Source of the DNA: Thermoproteota archaeon | Lineage (GTDB): Archaea; Thermoproteota; Nitrososphaeria; Nitrososphaerales; Nitrosopumilaceae | Reading direction: 5' to 3' | DNA length: 64,000 nt | Assembly: GCA_003352285.1 (NCBI GenBank) | Contig: QQVN01000005.1 | Span: forward strand, 248,001-312,000 | Part shown: in pieces, positions 25,301-32,477 of the stretch | Layout of the letters: every line of letters starts with the position of its first letter | Position numbering within the stretch: position 1 is the first letter of the stretch | Position numbers and translations under genes: made by a program | The notes under the pieces: model-generated | Database searches by the model: none | What the model was told of the DNA's origin: nothing | The model's input: the letters and a program-made list of their open reading frames with translations, nothing else

Positions 25301-27643
25301 AGTGTTTAGTTGGTTTAGCATAATGTATTCAACTGTTCCTACAAATACACCTGTGTTATCATCGGTCTCTTCTAATTCTGCTCTGTAAATTGCATTGTTG
25401 TATCTGTCAGAGGAAGTAATACCGTCATTGTCGGTACCAAACTTGAAGAAATCAACAACTGCCATTAATGCAGATGAATTAGTAAGAGTCATTATCTTTT
25501 GGCCTCCTGTTCCGCCATTACCGGCACCAGAAGAGGCACCAGATGGGAAGAATTGGAAGTCTACTCTTAGAGTACCAGTACCACCAATTGATGAGTCACC
25601 AACTGCTGCGCCACCGAAACCGCCGCCACCACCTACGTTCAATCGGATTAATCCGCTTGAAGCAGTGATTTTGCCTTTGGTTACGTTAACTGCAGTTGTA
25701 GCTGAGCTACTGTCTGTGGTTGCGTTTGCAATTAGTATGTTAAATGGTACAGCTGTTGCATTTAATGCACCGGTGATACTTCTAATGTCGTAGTTAAGAT
25801 AATGATAGATTGAGTTTGTTGTTCCATTGTTAAGGAATTTAGATAGATCATTCATGGTTTTACCAGTGAATGTATAGTTGAATGAAGTGCCATCAACAAA
25901 GCCACTACATTTAGCTTGATTACCAACTCCTGGAGAGTTAGCACATGACTGTACGGTAGTTCTTGCTCTTTGGCTGAATGATTCAACTGTTGTAGAGGTA
26001 ACTGCATTACCGCCAGAACCTTGACCGTTAGTACCGTTAGTTATTGAAACTAGAGTACTTGATGCGGTAGTAGTTGTTGGTAATGTAATTGGAGATCCAA
26101 TCTTGATGGTTGGGATAAGCTTTACGGCTGCATTGTTTACATCCAAGTCCTCATCTGTTAGTGCATTCAAGTTTGAGTCGTTATCGGTTAAACTAACTTT
26201 GATTCTCTCACCAGAGTTCCATTCATCGCCAACACTTGCTCCATCCATATCAATGGTTGCAAAGAAGTGTCCGACTAGACCTGAAACAAATCCTGGAGAA
26301 TCATATTCTATCTCAAATGTCTGTCCTCTTTTTGCAGTTGATGCAATAATCAGATTTGCTTTGCTGTCACCAGAACCATAGTTGACAAAGGTTGCAGAGT
26401 TGCCACCTGTTTCAACAAAGTTTACTGGGAAGCTTGCAGCGGTGATTTGACCGCCAGTGCCTATTACGGCTGAACCTTTGGTTGCACCTGTTGCAGTGAT
26501 AACAGTAATTGGATAGTCTTCGTTAGCTTGTAAGTCGATTTGAACTGTTCCTTGTGGGGAACGCTTGATTGCTACTAGTTCATCAAAGTGTGGGTCACCC
26601 ATTGTTGGTGATTTGATACCAGAAGCATCTTTCAATGCGACTGTGTTAACAGCTCTTGCTGCACCATCTTCATCATAAACACCATAGAATATGGTCTTGT
26701 TTGAGGAAGAGGTACCAAATACCCATGTATCTTCATCAGTTGGATCAACATTCAATCCTTGGTCAGTAATTGTTACAATAACATCTGCACCCAATGGGTA
26801 CTTTGTTCTGTCAAGTACTGGCTTTGACTCTACTGGATCATCTAAGAGTAGGGTAACTTTTTCGCTACCACCTGCTCTGTTATATACGATATTCATGTTT
26901 GAGTTTTCAGCAACATCATAGAGTTGAATGAATGGCCAAAAGTTAGTATCACGGAATTTAATTTGTCCTGGTCCAGTTGCTGTAACGCCACTGTTGAGAG
27001 TTTCATTCTCTCGAATGACGTTCATTATTTTATCACCTGGATTTGGATTTGCACTTCCTGAAATGGCTGTAAGTGGTTTTGCAGCTGCTTGGCATGCAAC
27101 TAATGCAGTGGTACCATCAGTACCGTTGCTAGTTGCGCCACCTGCACCTGCTGCAAAGTATCTTGGTACAGCATATCCTGTTGTTGCAGACAAATCAATT
27201 CCTAGTGGAGTTGATGCGCTGTTCAAACAGAATTGTCCAACGTTTAGTCCAAGTCCTAAGGCTTGAGCTGTTCCGTTGGTGTTGCCCAATACTGCATCCA
27301 TGTTTTGCATGGATACTCTATCTGCAACATATGCATACCAAGCACCATCAGTTGCTTGTGCCATTCTAACTTTCTTACCGTTGAGTGATACGTTTGGTTC
27401 ACCTTTACCCTGGTCAGTGTCACTGATCAGTGGGTCGATTACAACAATTTCAATTACGTTTCCTGGACCAATCTCATTTAGTGAGTTGTGTCCTTCGCCG
27501 GAAACGAAGAGGTGTGGATTGCTTTGTTTGGCTACTGCAAATGCTTCAGGAGTAACTCCTGGGATAGCAAATGTCAGTGAGCCAGCTATCATAATTGTCA
27601 TTAATGTAAGACTAGTTATTTTGCGTCCTATCTCGTTATTCAT
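22397..27643 (-). CDS. S-layer protein (SlaA-type, Nitrosopumilus)
   Basis: A 1748-residue secreted protein with a signal peptide ending near EAFA (residue ~36), then the N-terminus AVAKQSNPHLFVSGEG typical of Nitrosopumilus S-layer proteins. The body consists of repeated Ig-like beta domains containing VxxDxxxYxxxDxVxITVxDPDxNxDP and TGxFxG units, rich in Asp, Thr and Ser and poor in Lys. These form the hexagonal surface lattice, and the acidic pores are thought to help enrich ammonium. No C-terminal membrane helix is present. The base composition is distinctly higher in GC than the neighbours, as expected for a very highly expressed gene. Confidence 0.92.
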   Translation of the reverse strand: MNNEIGRKITSLTLMTIMIAGSLTFAIPGVTPEAFAVAKQSNPHLFVSGEGHNSLNEIGPGNVIEIVVIDPLISDTDQGKGEPNVSLNGKKVRMAQATDGAWYAYVADRVSMQNMDAVLGNTNGTAQALGLGLNVGQFCLNSASTPLGIDLSATTGYAVPRYFAAGAGGATSNGTDGTTALVACQAAAKPLTAISGSANPNPGDKIMNVIRENETLNSGVTATGPGQIKFRDTNFWPFIQLYDVAENSNMNIVYNRAGGSEKVTLLLDDPVESKPVLDRTKYPLGADVIVTITDQGLNVDPTDEDTWVFGTSSSNKTIFYGVYDEDGAARAVNTVALKDASGIKSPTMGDPHFDELVAIKRSPQGTVQIDLQANEDYPITVITATGATKGSAVIGTGGQITAASFPVNFVETGGNSATFVNYGSGDSKANLIIASTAKRGQTFEIEYDSPGFVSGLVGHFFATIDMDGASVGDEWNSGERIKVSLTDNDSNLNALTDEDLDVNNAAVKLIPTIKIGSPITLPTTTTASSTLVSITNGTNGQGSGGNAVTSTTVESFSQRARTTVQSCANSPGVGNQAKCSGFVDGTSFNYTFTGKTMNDLSKFLNNGTTNSIYHYLNYDIRSITGALNATAVPFNILIANATTDSSSATTAVNVTKGKITASSGLIRLNVGGGGGFGGAAVGDSSIGGTGTLRVDFQFFPSGASSGAGNGGTGGQKIMTLTNSSALMAVVDFFKFGTDNDGITSSDRYNNAIYRAELEETDDNTGVFVGTVEYIMLNQLNTNQSSTYESIRTINDDLQIVVNEDFTDEDSVRINYLDLGADGVSTQIADQQEAPSHSGVVSFDSNTYKIADTVTVTLEDQDLNTDTDTIEIYTVVSVLTDKAYQAVGSPFYGLNSEGEAFGRLLDITFDDARWTNNPTNDGTFTCAPSGDTGLVATGFTLVETTASSGVFTGDFQVPADYCNTDTTTRSTTGVDMEVNYVDYRDASGEIIEVGDSAGIRANTGSVSLDRTVYPVPFGIPADFTVPTGTTDSNEFSIFPIHATGVQSLATQAPNTSASPAATPITKAGAFLNKGDLTIHVRVNDPDFDVSASGEDKIAQSIAGKSGPVKITVSRAAEVLTLATAGNVTAQPGKITIGKDPVRSLDKDKRTTELGPITEIAPDAGIFELDFVIRYTDGPDSSICPTTTSFKHQTNGSRGGEQMRFATASASGQNYCILQGDIITVQYTDPTDASGKPNTVTDSATFDLRNGVLQSDKSVYIIGSDMILTVIEPDWDLDNDVAETYDLDLIEWDSDAATLSMGNAGGSAASFDPEPSDFRETGDSTGIFQIVIEIPEVLKGDRLERGEEIVLEYTDWGPSGADYVGQEEEDINLTIFTSNFGATVELDQKVYTWTDKVYITIVAPDHNFDSDLIDEIGESANDPIKVSTRGNSIDRYRLVETGTDTGIFTGEVILTGFVHDADGDGANDITAPAKSSAGAGPTDGFLPAKDNDGITVSFEFSEDETVIGSALIRWNIGEVQWLEASYPAKGTGVVRVVDPDMNLDPEAVDNFNIDVWSDSDAGGIDLTVTETNEATGIFEGTVFFTTTDGSSGHRLRVSEGDTITAEYEDNTLPSPYTTADELDITGTSLIGTIVPPLERAPASNVRVVDAFGRALSSVSVDQQVQVTADLANGQDRAQAFAYIVQIQDGNGVTVSLSWIEGSLTAGQSFSPSQSWTPSQAGTYEATVFVWESITNPTALSPPNKIDIYVK

Positions 27644-27692
27644 ATTATTACAGGCTTGGTTTGAAAATTATTATTAGTGCATAACTGTAAAA

Positions 27693-27704
27693 TTGTGGCG
27701 TGCT
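27693..27704 (-). promoter_or_regulatory. AGCACGCCACAA element in S-layer promoter
   Basis: On the minus strand TAGCACGCCACAA ends 49 nt before the S-layer ATG, with an A/T-rich TATA-like CTAATAATAATTTT between. It is the same element as at the neighbouring zinc-finger genes. Confidence 0.55.
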
Positions 27705-27754
27705 ATCAATTTACGCATGAATGGATCATTTGCTCACAAGTTTTATTAACATCA

Positions 27755-27767
27755 TAGCAGGCCACAA
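27755..27767 (+). promoter_or_regulatory. AGCAGGCCACAA element upstream of zinc-finger gene
   Basis: TAGCAGGCCACAA ends 43 nt before ATG 27811. Together with the opposite copy at 27693-27704 it forms a divergent pair between the S-layer gene and the zinc-finger gene. Confidence 0.55.
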
Positions 27768-27810
27768 CAAAAACTAAGTTTACAAATAATACTTGAAATA
27801 ATTTTTTTTG

Positions 27811-28080
27811 ATGTTTGATGCCAACAATTCGGTAACGAAAAATTTGCAAAAGAATAGTAGCATGCATAATTATACTACGTTTAATGAAAGTTCGATTTTA
27901 AGAAATCTTTTATTTGTATGCGATAAATGTTGTGGCCCTACAGTACCAACAGCATCATGTATGATTTGTAAAAAATGTTCTATCAGAAACTGTGTAAAAT
28001 GTTCTTCGGATGTATTCATGGATAAACATCAAAAATGTATTGTGCTAATATCTTATTTATATAAATTAAAAAACAAATAA
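27811..28080 (+). CDS. zinc-finger protein, paralogue of 21712
   Basis: An 89-residue protein with CDKCCG, CMICKKC, CVKCSS and a final H-x-K-C, the same Cys/His layout as the protein at 21712. The last 15 residues are hydrophobic and lysine-rich. It is divergent from the S-layer gene and shares its promoter element. Regulation of, or assistance to, S-layer expression is only a guess from position. Confidence 0.65.
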   Translation: MFDANNSVTKNLQKNSSMHNYTTFNESSILRNLLFVCDKCCGPTVPTASCMICKKCSIRNCVKCSSDVFMDKHQKCIVLISYLYKLKNK

Positions 28081-28094
28081 TTCAAAATTAACGT

Positions 28095-28934
28095 CTACTC
28101 AGTTATTACAATAAAAGATGGTCTCCATGCAAGAGGGTCTTTTGTAATCTTGTATGCCTTTTCGAACCATTCAAGGGCTTGATCATAGTCTCTCATTTCT
28201 TGTAATGCATTTGCTTTGTTAACTATGGCACCAAGTTTTCCAGGATTTATCTCAAGGGCTTGATCATAGTAGCTAATGGCCTCTGGATATTTTTCTTGCT
28301 CGTATAGAACAATTCCCTTGTTAACTAGCGCTGCGTATAGCGTCTCCTGTCTAACTATATTGGAGTTATCAATTACCCTATCAAAATAAGACATTGCTTC
28401 TGTTTGATTTCCATATATTGATAATGCAATTCCAGCGTTCACTACTGCCCGATAATCAACAGACTTGTTTTTTTCTCCAATTTTTATTGCCTGATCAAAG
28501 AGTTGCTTGGCACCATCAAGATCACCTGTACTTGCCTTTGCGATTCCCTTATCCACCATTGCCCTAACATTATCTGGGTTTCTCTTTAGAGCCTCATCAA
28601 AGTAAATAATTGCATCCTCATGGTCACCATACTTTAATTCCTCGATTCCTTTTTCGACAATTTTTTCAAAGGAATCATAACTTGATGGTTTAGGGGTTTC
28701 GTTTTGAGATCTATCATCAGATGGATTAATGATTATGAATTTGTTTTCTATTAGATACTCTATAGCTTTGAGAAACTCTTTTTCAGTGATTAATCCATCC
28801 CCAAACCATTTAGCAGTATTTTTCACCCAAGTCGGAACTTGTTGTGCAGACACATCTTGAGTTAAGACAATTGGCGATAGTAACAAAGACATGCCAAAAA
28901 TAATTGCGATTACTTTATGATTCACAATAAGCAT
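28095..28934 (-). CDS. secreted TPR protein with PxWVKNTAKWF module
   Basis: A signal peptide (residues 1-30, ending SAQ) is followed by one PTWVKNTAKWFGDGLI module (about 33-65) and then five to six tetratricopeptide repeats (for example DAIIYFDEALKRNPDNVRAM and EAISYYDQALEINPGKLGAI). TPRs bind partner proteins, so this is probably an extracytoplasmic scaffold. The module is shared with proteins at 14914 and 62097. Confidence 0.8.
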   Translation of the reverse strand: MLIVNHKVIAIIFGMSLLLSPIVLTQDVSAQQVPTWVKNTAKWFGDGLITEKEFLKAIEYLIENKFIIINPSDDRSQNETPKPSSYDSFEKIVEKGIEELKYGDHEDAIIYFDEALKRNPDNVRAMVDKGIAKASTGDLDGAKQLFDQAIKIGEKNKSVDYRAVVNAGIALSIYGNQTEAMSYFDRVIDNSNIVRQETLYAALVNKGIVLYEQEKYPEAISYYDQALEINPGKLGAIVNKANALQEMRDYDQALEWFEKAYKITKDPLAWRPSFIVITE

Positions 28935-29061
28935 GGGAGTAATTTCTTATTAAAGATACACACTATAGATTAAGAAAATTTGAAAGTTAATTGTTAGGAT
29001 TGAGCATAAAGCCGATGATTCAATAATGGAAAGGGATTCATAATGGTGGTAATCAAGAGAC

Positions 29062-29583
29062 TTGAATCTAATAGTTAGCTGCCCAAGACATTTTGAAACT
29101 GAAACCATACAAGAGATCAAAGGAATACTTGAAGAAATAGGGGATGAAGATCCCAAAGTTACAATAACAAACATTTCTGGACTCTTAACTGTTGAAACAT
29201 CTGTTGAGCCTTTGGATGTCACCAAAAGGATTCGTGAAAAAATAGAAGATGAACCATGGTCAATCAGATACATTCTAAGAGTTATTCCGATTCAAGTTTC
29301 AATTGAGACCACACCTGAAAAAATTGTAGAGGAAACACTAAAGCTTGCAAAAAAAATCAAGGAGGATCAAACCTATAGAATCACCATAGAGAAACGAAAT
29401 TCCAATATCTCAAAATCAGAATTGATTTCAAAAATAGCGGACGGAATTTCAAGAAAAGTTTCACTGGAACAATATGATTGGATAGTTTTGGTAGAAATTT
29501 TAGGCAATAAAACAGGACTTTCAGTTTTAGCAGGTAAAGATATTCTCAGTATAGAAATTGCAAAACGCGAGTTATCCGAATAA
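29062..29583 (+). CDS. THUMP-domain protein (Tan1-like)
   Basis: A 173-residue protein with the THUMP pattern: an N-terminal alpha-beta part (LIVSCPRHFETETIQEIKGI) and the core YRITIEKRNSNISKSELISK, then ADGISRKVSLEQYDWIVLVE. THUMP binds the tRNA acceptor region. A stand-alone form of this length matches the Tan1-like adaptor for N4-acetylcytidine in tRNA. The start is TTG 29062. It converges with the ThiS-Cgi121 gene with a 12-nt overlap. Confidence 0.75.
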   Translation: MNLIVSCPRHFETETIQEIKGILEEIGDEDPKVTITNISGLLTVETSVEPLDVTKRIREKIEDEPWSIRYILRVIPIQVSIETTPEKIVEETLKLAKKIKEDQTYRITIEKRNSNISKSELISKIADGISRKVSLEQYDWIVLVEILGNKTGLSVLAGKDILSIEIAKRELSE

Positions 29584-30342
29584 AACTGCAGCCTTTTCTA
29601 CCAAGATGTCCTCCAATGGCGTTTGAGAATCTACTGCATCTAGATGCTTTTTAGAAATTTTAAATTCTTTTTTTAGAAATGGTTCTGAATTAATTTTTGA
29701 TTTGCTCAAAAAGGACTCCAATTCTTTGTAAAGTTTATCTTGTATAGATTTAGGTCCAATTGAAATTATTGTGAATAAAGTATTAGGATTAATTCCAGCT
29801 TTTGATATGGCATCAGAAATTTGAGTTGTACAAGCAAATCGCATTAACATATCAGTCTCAATTTTGTTTGATAGAAGTGTGTTATTTTTCTTAGAGTCCA
29901 ATGAAAGCATGATAATCTTTTTTGCATGATTTGAATTGAGGATAAATTTTGAAGATATAGCCTGAATAATTAATTTAGGATATTTTTTTCGAAGTGAATC
30001 TAAAAATGACTCATCAAGGTTATGTTTTGATTTTATGTGGATTAATTCTACTTGGTTGCGTCCAATTTTTAATTTGATTCTGGGAGATCCACCATGAATA
30101 ACAGGTATAATACTCACTATATCGTCCTTGGAGATTTTTGTTGCCCGTCCCTCCAATGCAGAAGAATCAATGCCATTAACTGCAACAAGAATATTTTTTG
30201 TATCAAGATCAGGTGTGTTGTTTGGTTTGTTTTTTAAAAGATTGGAAAGTAACTCATTAATTGTCAAGTTTTCAACATCAAGTTCAATTTTTTCAGTTGA
30301 AAAGGATTTTTTTGCCCCGCCAAGAAGTTTTACAGTTACCAT
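29572..30342 (-). CDS. fusion of ThiS/MoaD-like ubiquitin fold with KEOPS subunit Cgi121
   Basis: Residues 1-90 form a beta-grasp ThiS/MoaD domain (VTVKLLGGAKKSF, ending IVSIIPVIHGGSP, with the Gly-Gly that is normally C-terminal). Residues about 95-256 match Cgi121 (LIIQAISSKFILNSNHAKKI, then RFACTTQISDAISKAGI), the KEOPS subunit that positions tRNA for t6A synthesis. ATG 30342 is preferred to TTG 30345. The gene is upstream of the region encoding THUMP and downstream of rpS17e, a translation context. Confidence 0.8.
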   Translation of the reverse strand: MVTVKLLGGAKKSFSTEKIELDVENLTINELLSNLLKNKPNNTPDLDTKNILVAVNGIDSSALEGRATKISKDDIVSIIPVIHGGSPRIKLKIGRNQVELIHIKSKHNLDESFLDSLRKKYPKLIIQAISSKFILNSNHAKKIIMLSLDSKKNNTLLSNKIETDMLMRFACTTQISDAISKAGINPNTLFTIISIGPKSIQDKLYKELESFLSKSKINSEPFLKKEFKISKKHLDAVDSQTPLEDILVEKAAVLFG

Positions 30343-30397
30343 CAAGAATCATGAATATTGGTTAAAAATTAACCTTACAATATTGAAAGAATGGAAA

Positions 30398-30721
30398 TTA
30401 TTCTTTAGCCTCTGAGGTTTCTGGTTCTTCAGTATCGGCTTCAATTGTTTCTGAAACAGAATCAGATTCTTCAGTTGCCTCAATCTCATCACTTTGAGAT
30501 TCAAGTTCTGCTGATTGTTTTGCTCGCTCTTCTTTTAATTGCTGATCTCGAATTTCATGTTTGAGAAGTTTTGTGATGTATCCAGCAATCTCATTTTTTA
30601 GTCCTTTAGAACGGATAATTGAGATTTTATCTAAGGTTTTTTTGTTATCACCAAAGTCTACACCAAATTGTGATTTGTGTTCCTCTAGTATTTCCATAGA
30701 TAATCGCTTAATTCTATCCAC
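30398..30721 (-). CDS. rps17e: ribosomal protein S17e
   Basis: The N-terminal 60 residues match archaeal S17e: MDRIKRLSMEILEEHKSQFG, then KGLKNEIAGYITKLLKHEI (compare the family's VRNxIAGYIT). The tail is a long Glu/Ser-rich extension absent from most archaeal S17e. It lies 32 nt from the TatD gene end and 56 nt from the Cgi121 fusion, all on the minus strand. Confidence 0.8.
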   Translation of the reverse strand: MDRIKRLSMEILEEHKSQFGVDFGDNKKTLDKISIIRSKGLKNEIAGYITKLLKHEIRDQQLKEERAKQSAELESQSDEIEATEESDSVSETIEADTEEPETSEAKE

Positions 30722-30752
30722 GAATCAAAATATCAGGGAGGGTATTTTATAC

Positions 30753-31517
30753 CTATACGCCCAAATACGCATTAGAGTTTTTCTCAATTAGGGTACACAT
30801 CTCATCATATGTTTTTCTTAGTACTTTGGAGGCACAAAAAACAACACTAGGAATAAAGCTAATCTGTGCAGATTTTAATGCAAAACATCTGGAGAATCTT
30901 ACTGGCCCGTCTGTTTCAACTAGAATTTTTTCTTCTGTAGTATTTGATAGTAAAGTCTGCTTGTCTTGTGCATAAATCATAACAGGTCCATAAGAAACAT
31001 AGAAATTCAAATCCATTGCTTTTTGTAATTGCTTTTTACTTCCATCAAACCAATGCAATAATGCTTTATCAAGAGAGTATGAGGTCATTACATCAAAAAT
31101 TTCATCAAGGGTTTTTCGTGAATGAATAGATACTGGTTTGTCGTATTTTTCTGCAAGCGACAGTTGTTCTTCAAAAACTTTTTTTTGTTTTAGGAATTCA
31201 CTTTCATTTTCTGTATATGTTCTGTCCAGTCCTATCTCTCCAATTCCAGCAATGCTTGCGTGATTTTCATTAATTAGATCTACAACAGAGTCTTGTTTTT
31301 CTAATGCCTTTTCAGGATGTATCCCGATGAAAGGCAGAATTAACGAATTGGATTTTGATATTTCTATAGTTTTGATAGAATTTTCATAATCCATTGAAAC
31401 GCAACATGCTTTAATGTGAAGTTTTTCCATGCTCTTTTTGATATATTCCATATCAGAGTCGTACTGAGGATCAGAAAGATGAATATGAGAATCCATCAAC
31501 CATGTCATGTTTTTCAT
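30753..31517 (-). CDS. tatD: TatD-family metal-dependent hydrolase
   Basis: A 254-residue TIM-barrel hydrolase with metal ligands in DSHIHLSD (HxH), IGEIGLDRTY (Glu), VSIHSRK (His), LLHWFDG (His) and VETDGP (Asp). TatD proteins act as Mg-dependent 3'-5' DNases in DNA repair. It reads toward rps17e. Confidence 0.88.
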   Translation of the reverse strand: MKNMTWLMDSHIHLSDPQYDSDMEYIKKSMEKLHIKACCVSMDYENSIKTIEISKSNSLILPFIGIHPEKALEKQDSVVDLINENHASIAGIGEIGLDRTYTENESEFLKQKKVFEEQLSLAEKYDKPVSIHSRKTLDEIFDVMTSYSLDKALLHWFDGSKKQLQKAMDLNFYVSYGPVMIYAQDKQTLLSNTTEEKILVETDGPVRFSRCFALKSAQISFIPSVVFCASKVLRKTYDEMCTLIEKNSNAYLGV

Positions 31518-31602
31518 TGGAGTGACTTGTTAAAATAGTCTGCATAAATCGATTCCTTTGTGATATTTTTTCACTCAATGTCTTTTTTCATATAATTAAA
31601 AA

Positions 31603-31833
31603 ATGAAATTTATGAAATCAACAGAGCTGGGATTATCAGCTATGTATAGAATTTTAAAAAAATCAGGGGCTGAGCGAGTCAGTGACGAATCAGCTGATGA
31701 GCTAAGGCGAGTTATTGAGGATATAGCTGGACAGATTGCCAAAAATGCTATCGACATGTCAAATCATGCTGGGAGAAAGACTGTCAAAGCAGAAGATGTC
31801 AAGCTTGCATCAAAGCAGTTTTTCAAGAGCTGA
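31603..31833 (+). CDS. archaeal histone
   Basis: A single histone fold of 76 residues: LGLSAMYRILKKSGAERVSD (helix 1-loop 1), ADELRRVIEDIAGQIAKNAI (helix 2) and NHAGRKTVKAEDVKLASKQF (loop 2, helix 3). It dimerises and wraps DNA. It is slightly longer at the N-terminus than euryarchaeal HMf. It stands divergent from tatD and 41 nt before tRNA-Cys. Confidence 0.93.
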   Translation: MKFMKSTELGLSAMYRILKKSGAERVSDESADELRRVIEDIAGQIAKNAIDMSNHAGRKTVKAEDVKLASKQFFKS

Positions 31834-31874
31834 CCTAAAGAGTTTAATTGTTGATTACTTGTTTTTCTGACTGC

Positions 31875-31946
31875 GGTGAGGTGGCAGAGTGGTTATGCGT
31901 GGGCCTGCAAAGCCTATCTATAGGGGTTCAAATCCCTTCCTCACCT
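31875..31946 (+). tRNA. tRNA-Cys (GCA)
   Basis: The cloverleaf folds fully: acceptor GGTGAGG with CCTCACC, anticodon stem TGGGC/GCCTA with loop CTGCAAA (anticodon GCA), and T arm AGGGG-TTCAAAT-CCCTT. Discriminator base U73 is the cysteine identity base. There is no intron and no encoded CCA. The end is 1 nt from the stop of the convergent cupredoxin gene. Confidence 0.93.
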
Positions 31947-31947
31947 C

Positions 31948-32409
31948 TTATTTTACATAGATTTTTCCCATCATCCAAGGATGTAGAGTACAGAAATAAT
32001 CAAACTCTCCAATTTTATCAAAATTTACTGAAAATGTTTCACTAGGATCTAAATGTCCGCTATCAAAAAGTTCAGTTGGTGAATCATAAAAGCCGCTTGT
32101 AACACTATGAAACGCTACATCATCATTCTTCCATGTAACAGATTCACCGGCACTGATTGTAAACTCGTGAGGGACATAACAGGAATTTGTTTTTTCACAT
32201 CCAGGTCTTGATGATTTGTTAGTCATTACAATGTCATAGTCAGATTCTGTGTCTTGTGCACCGGTTGTTTTTTCTTTTGATGTAAAGTCTAATTCAGAAG
32301 ATGATTGGGAATTATTTGAGTCTGCGATATTTACTTGTAGAGTAACAGCAAATATTGCTACAATTGAGATCCCTATTAAGCCAAGCCAGATTTTTTTTTG
32401 CATCTTCAT
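31948..32409 (-). CDS. membrane-anchored cupredoxin (plastocyanin/amicyanin-like)
   Basis: An N-terminal membrane anchor or signal (residues 7-27) and a Ser/Thr-rich linker lead to a cupredoxin domain at about 58-153. Type 1 copper ligands are His101 (AFHSV), Cys140, His143 and Met146 (FCTLHPWMMG), with the amicyanin-like H-x-x-M spacing. Such blue copper proteins replace cytochromes as electron carriers in ammonia-oxidising archaea. A related protein is at 44485. Confidence 0.9.
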   Translation of the reverse strand: MKMQKKIWLGLIGISIVAIFAVTLQVNIADSNNSQSSSELDFTSKEKTTGAQDTESDYDIVMTNKSSRPGCEKTNSCYVPHEFTISAGESVTWKNDDVAFHSVTSGFYDSPTELFDSGHLDPSETFSVNFDKIGEFDYFCTLHPWMMGKIYVK

Positions 32410-32477
32410 TCACATAGAAATTGAGTTATTATGTAATTACCAGCTTTTCTAAATATATAGGATGTTAAGCAAATCGC

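Noticed and set aside
25395-25793. Long plus-strand frames inside the S-layer gene
   Set aside because: They are shadows caused by the biased codon use of a very large beta-repeat protein.
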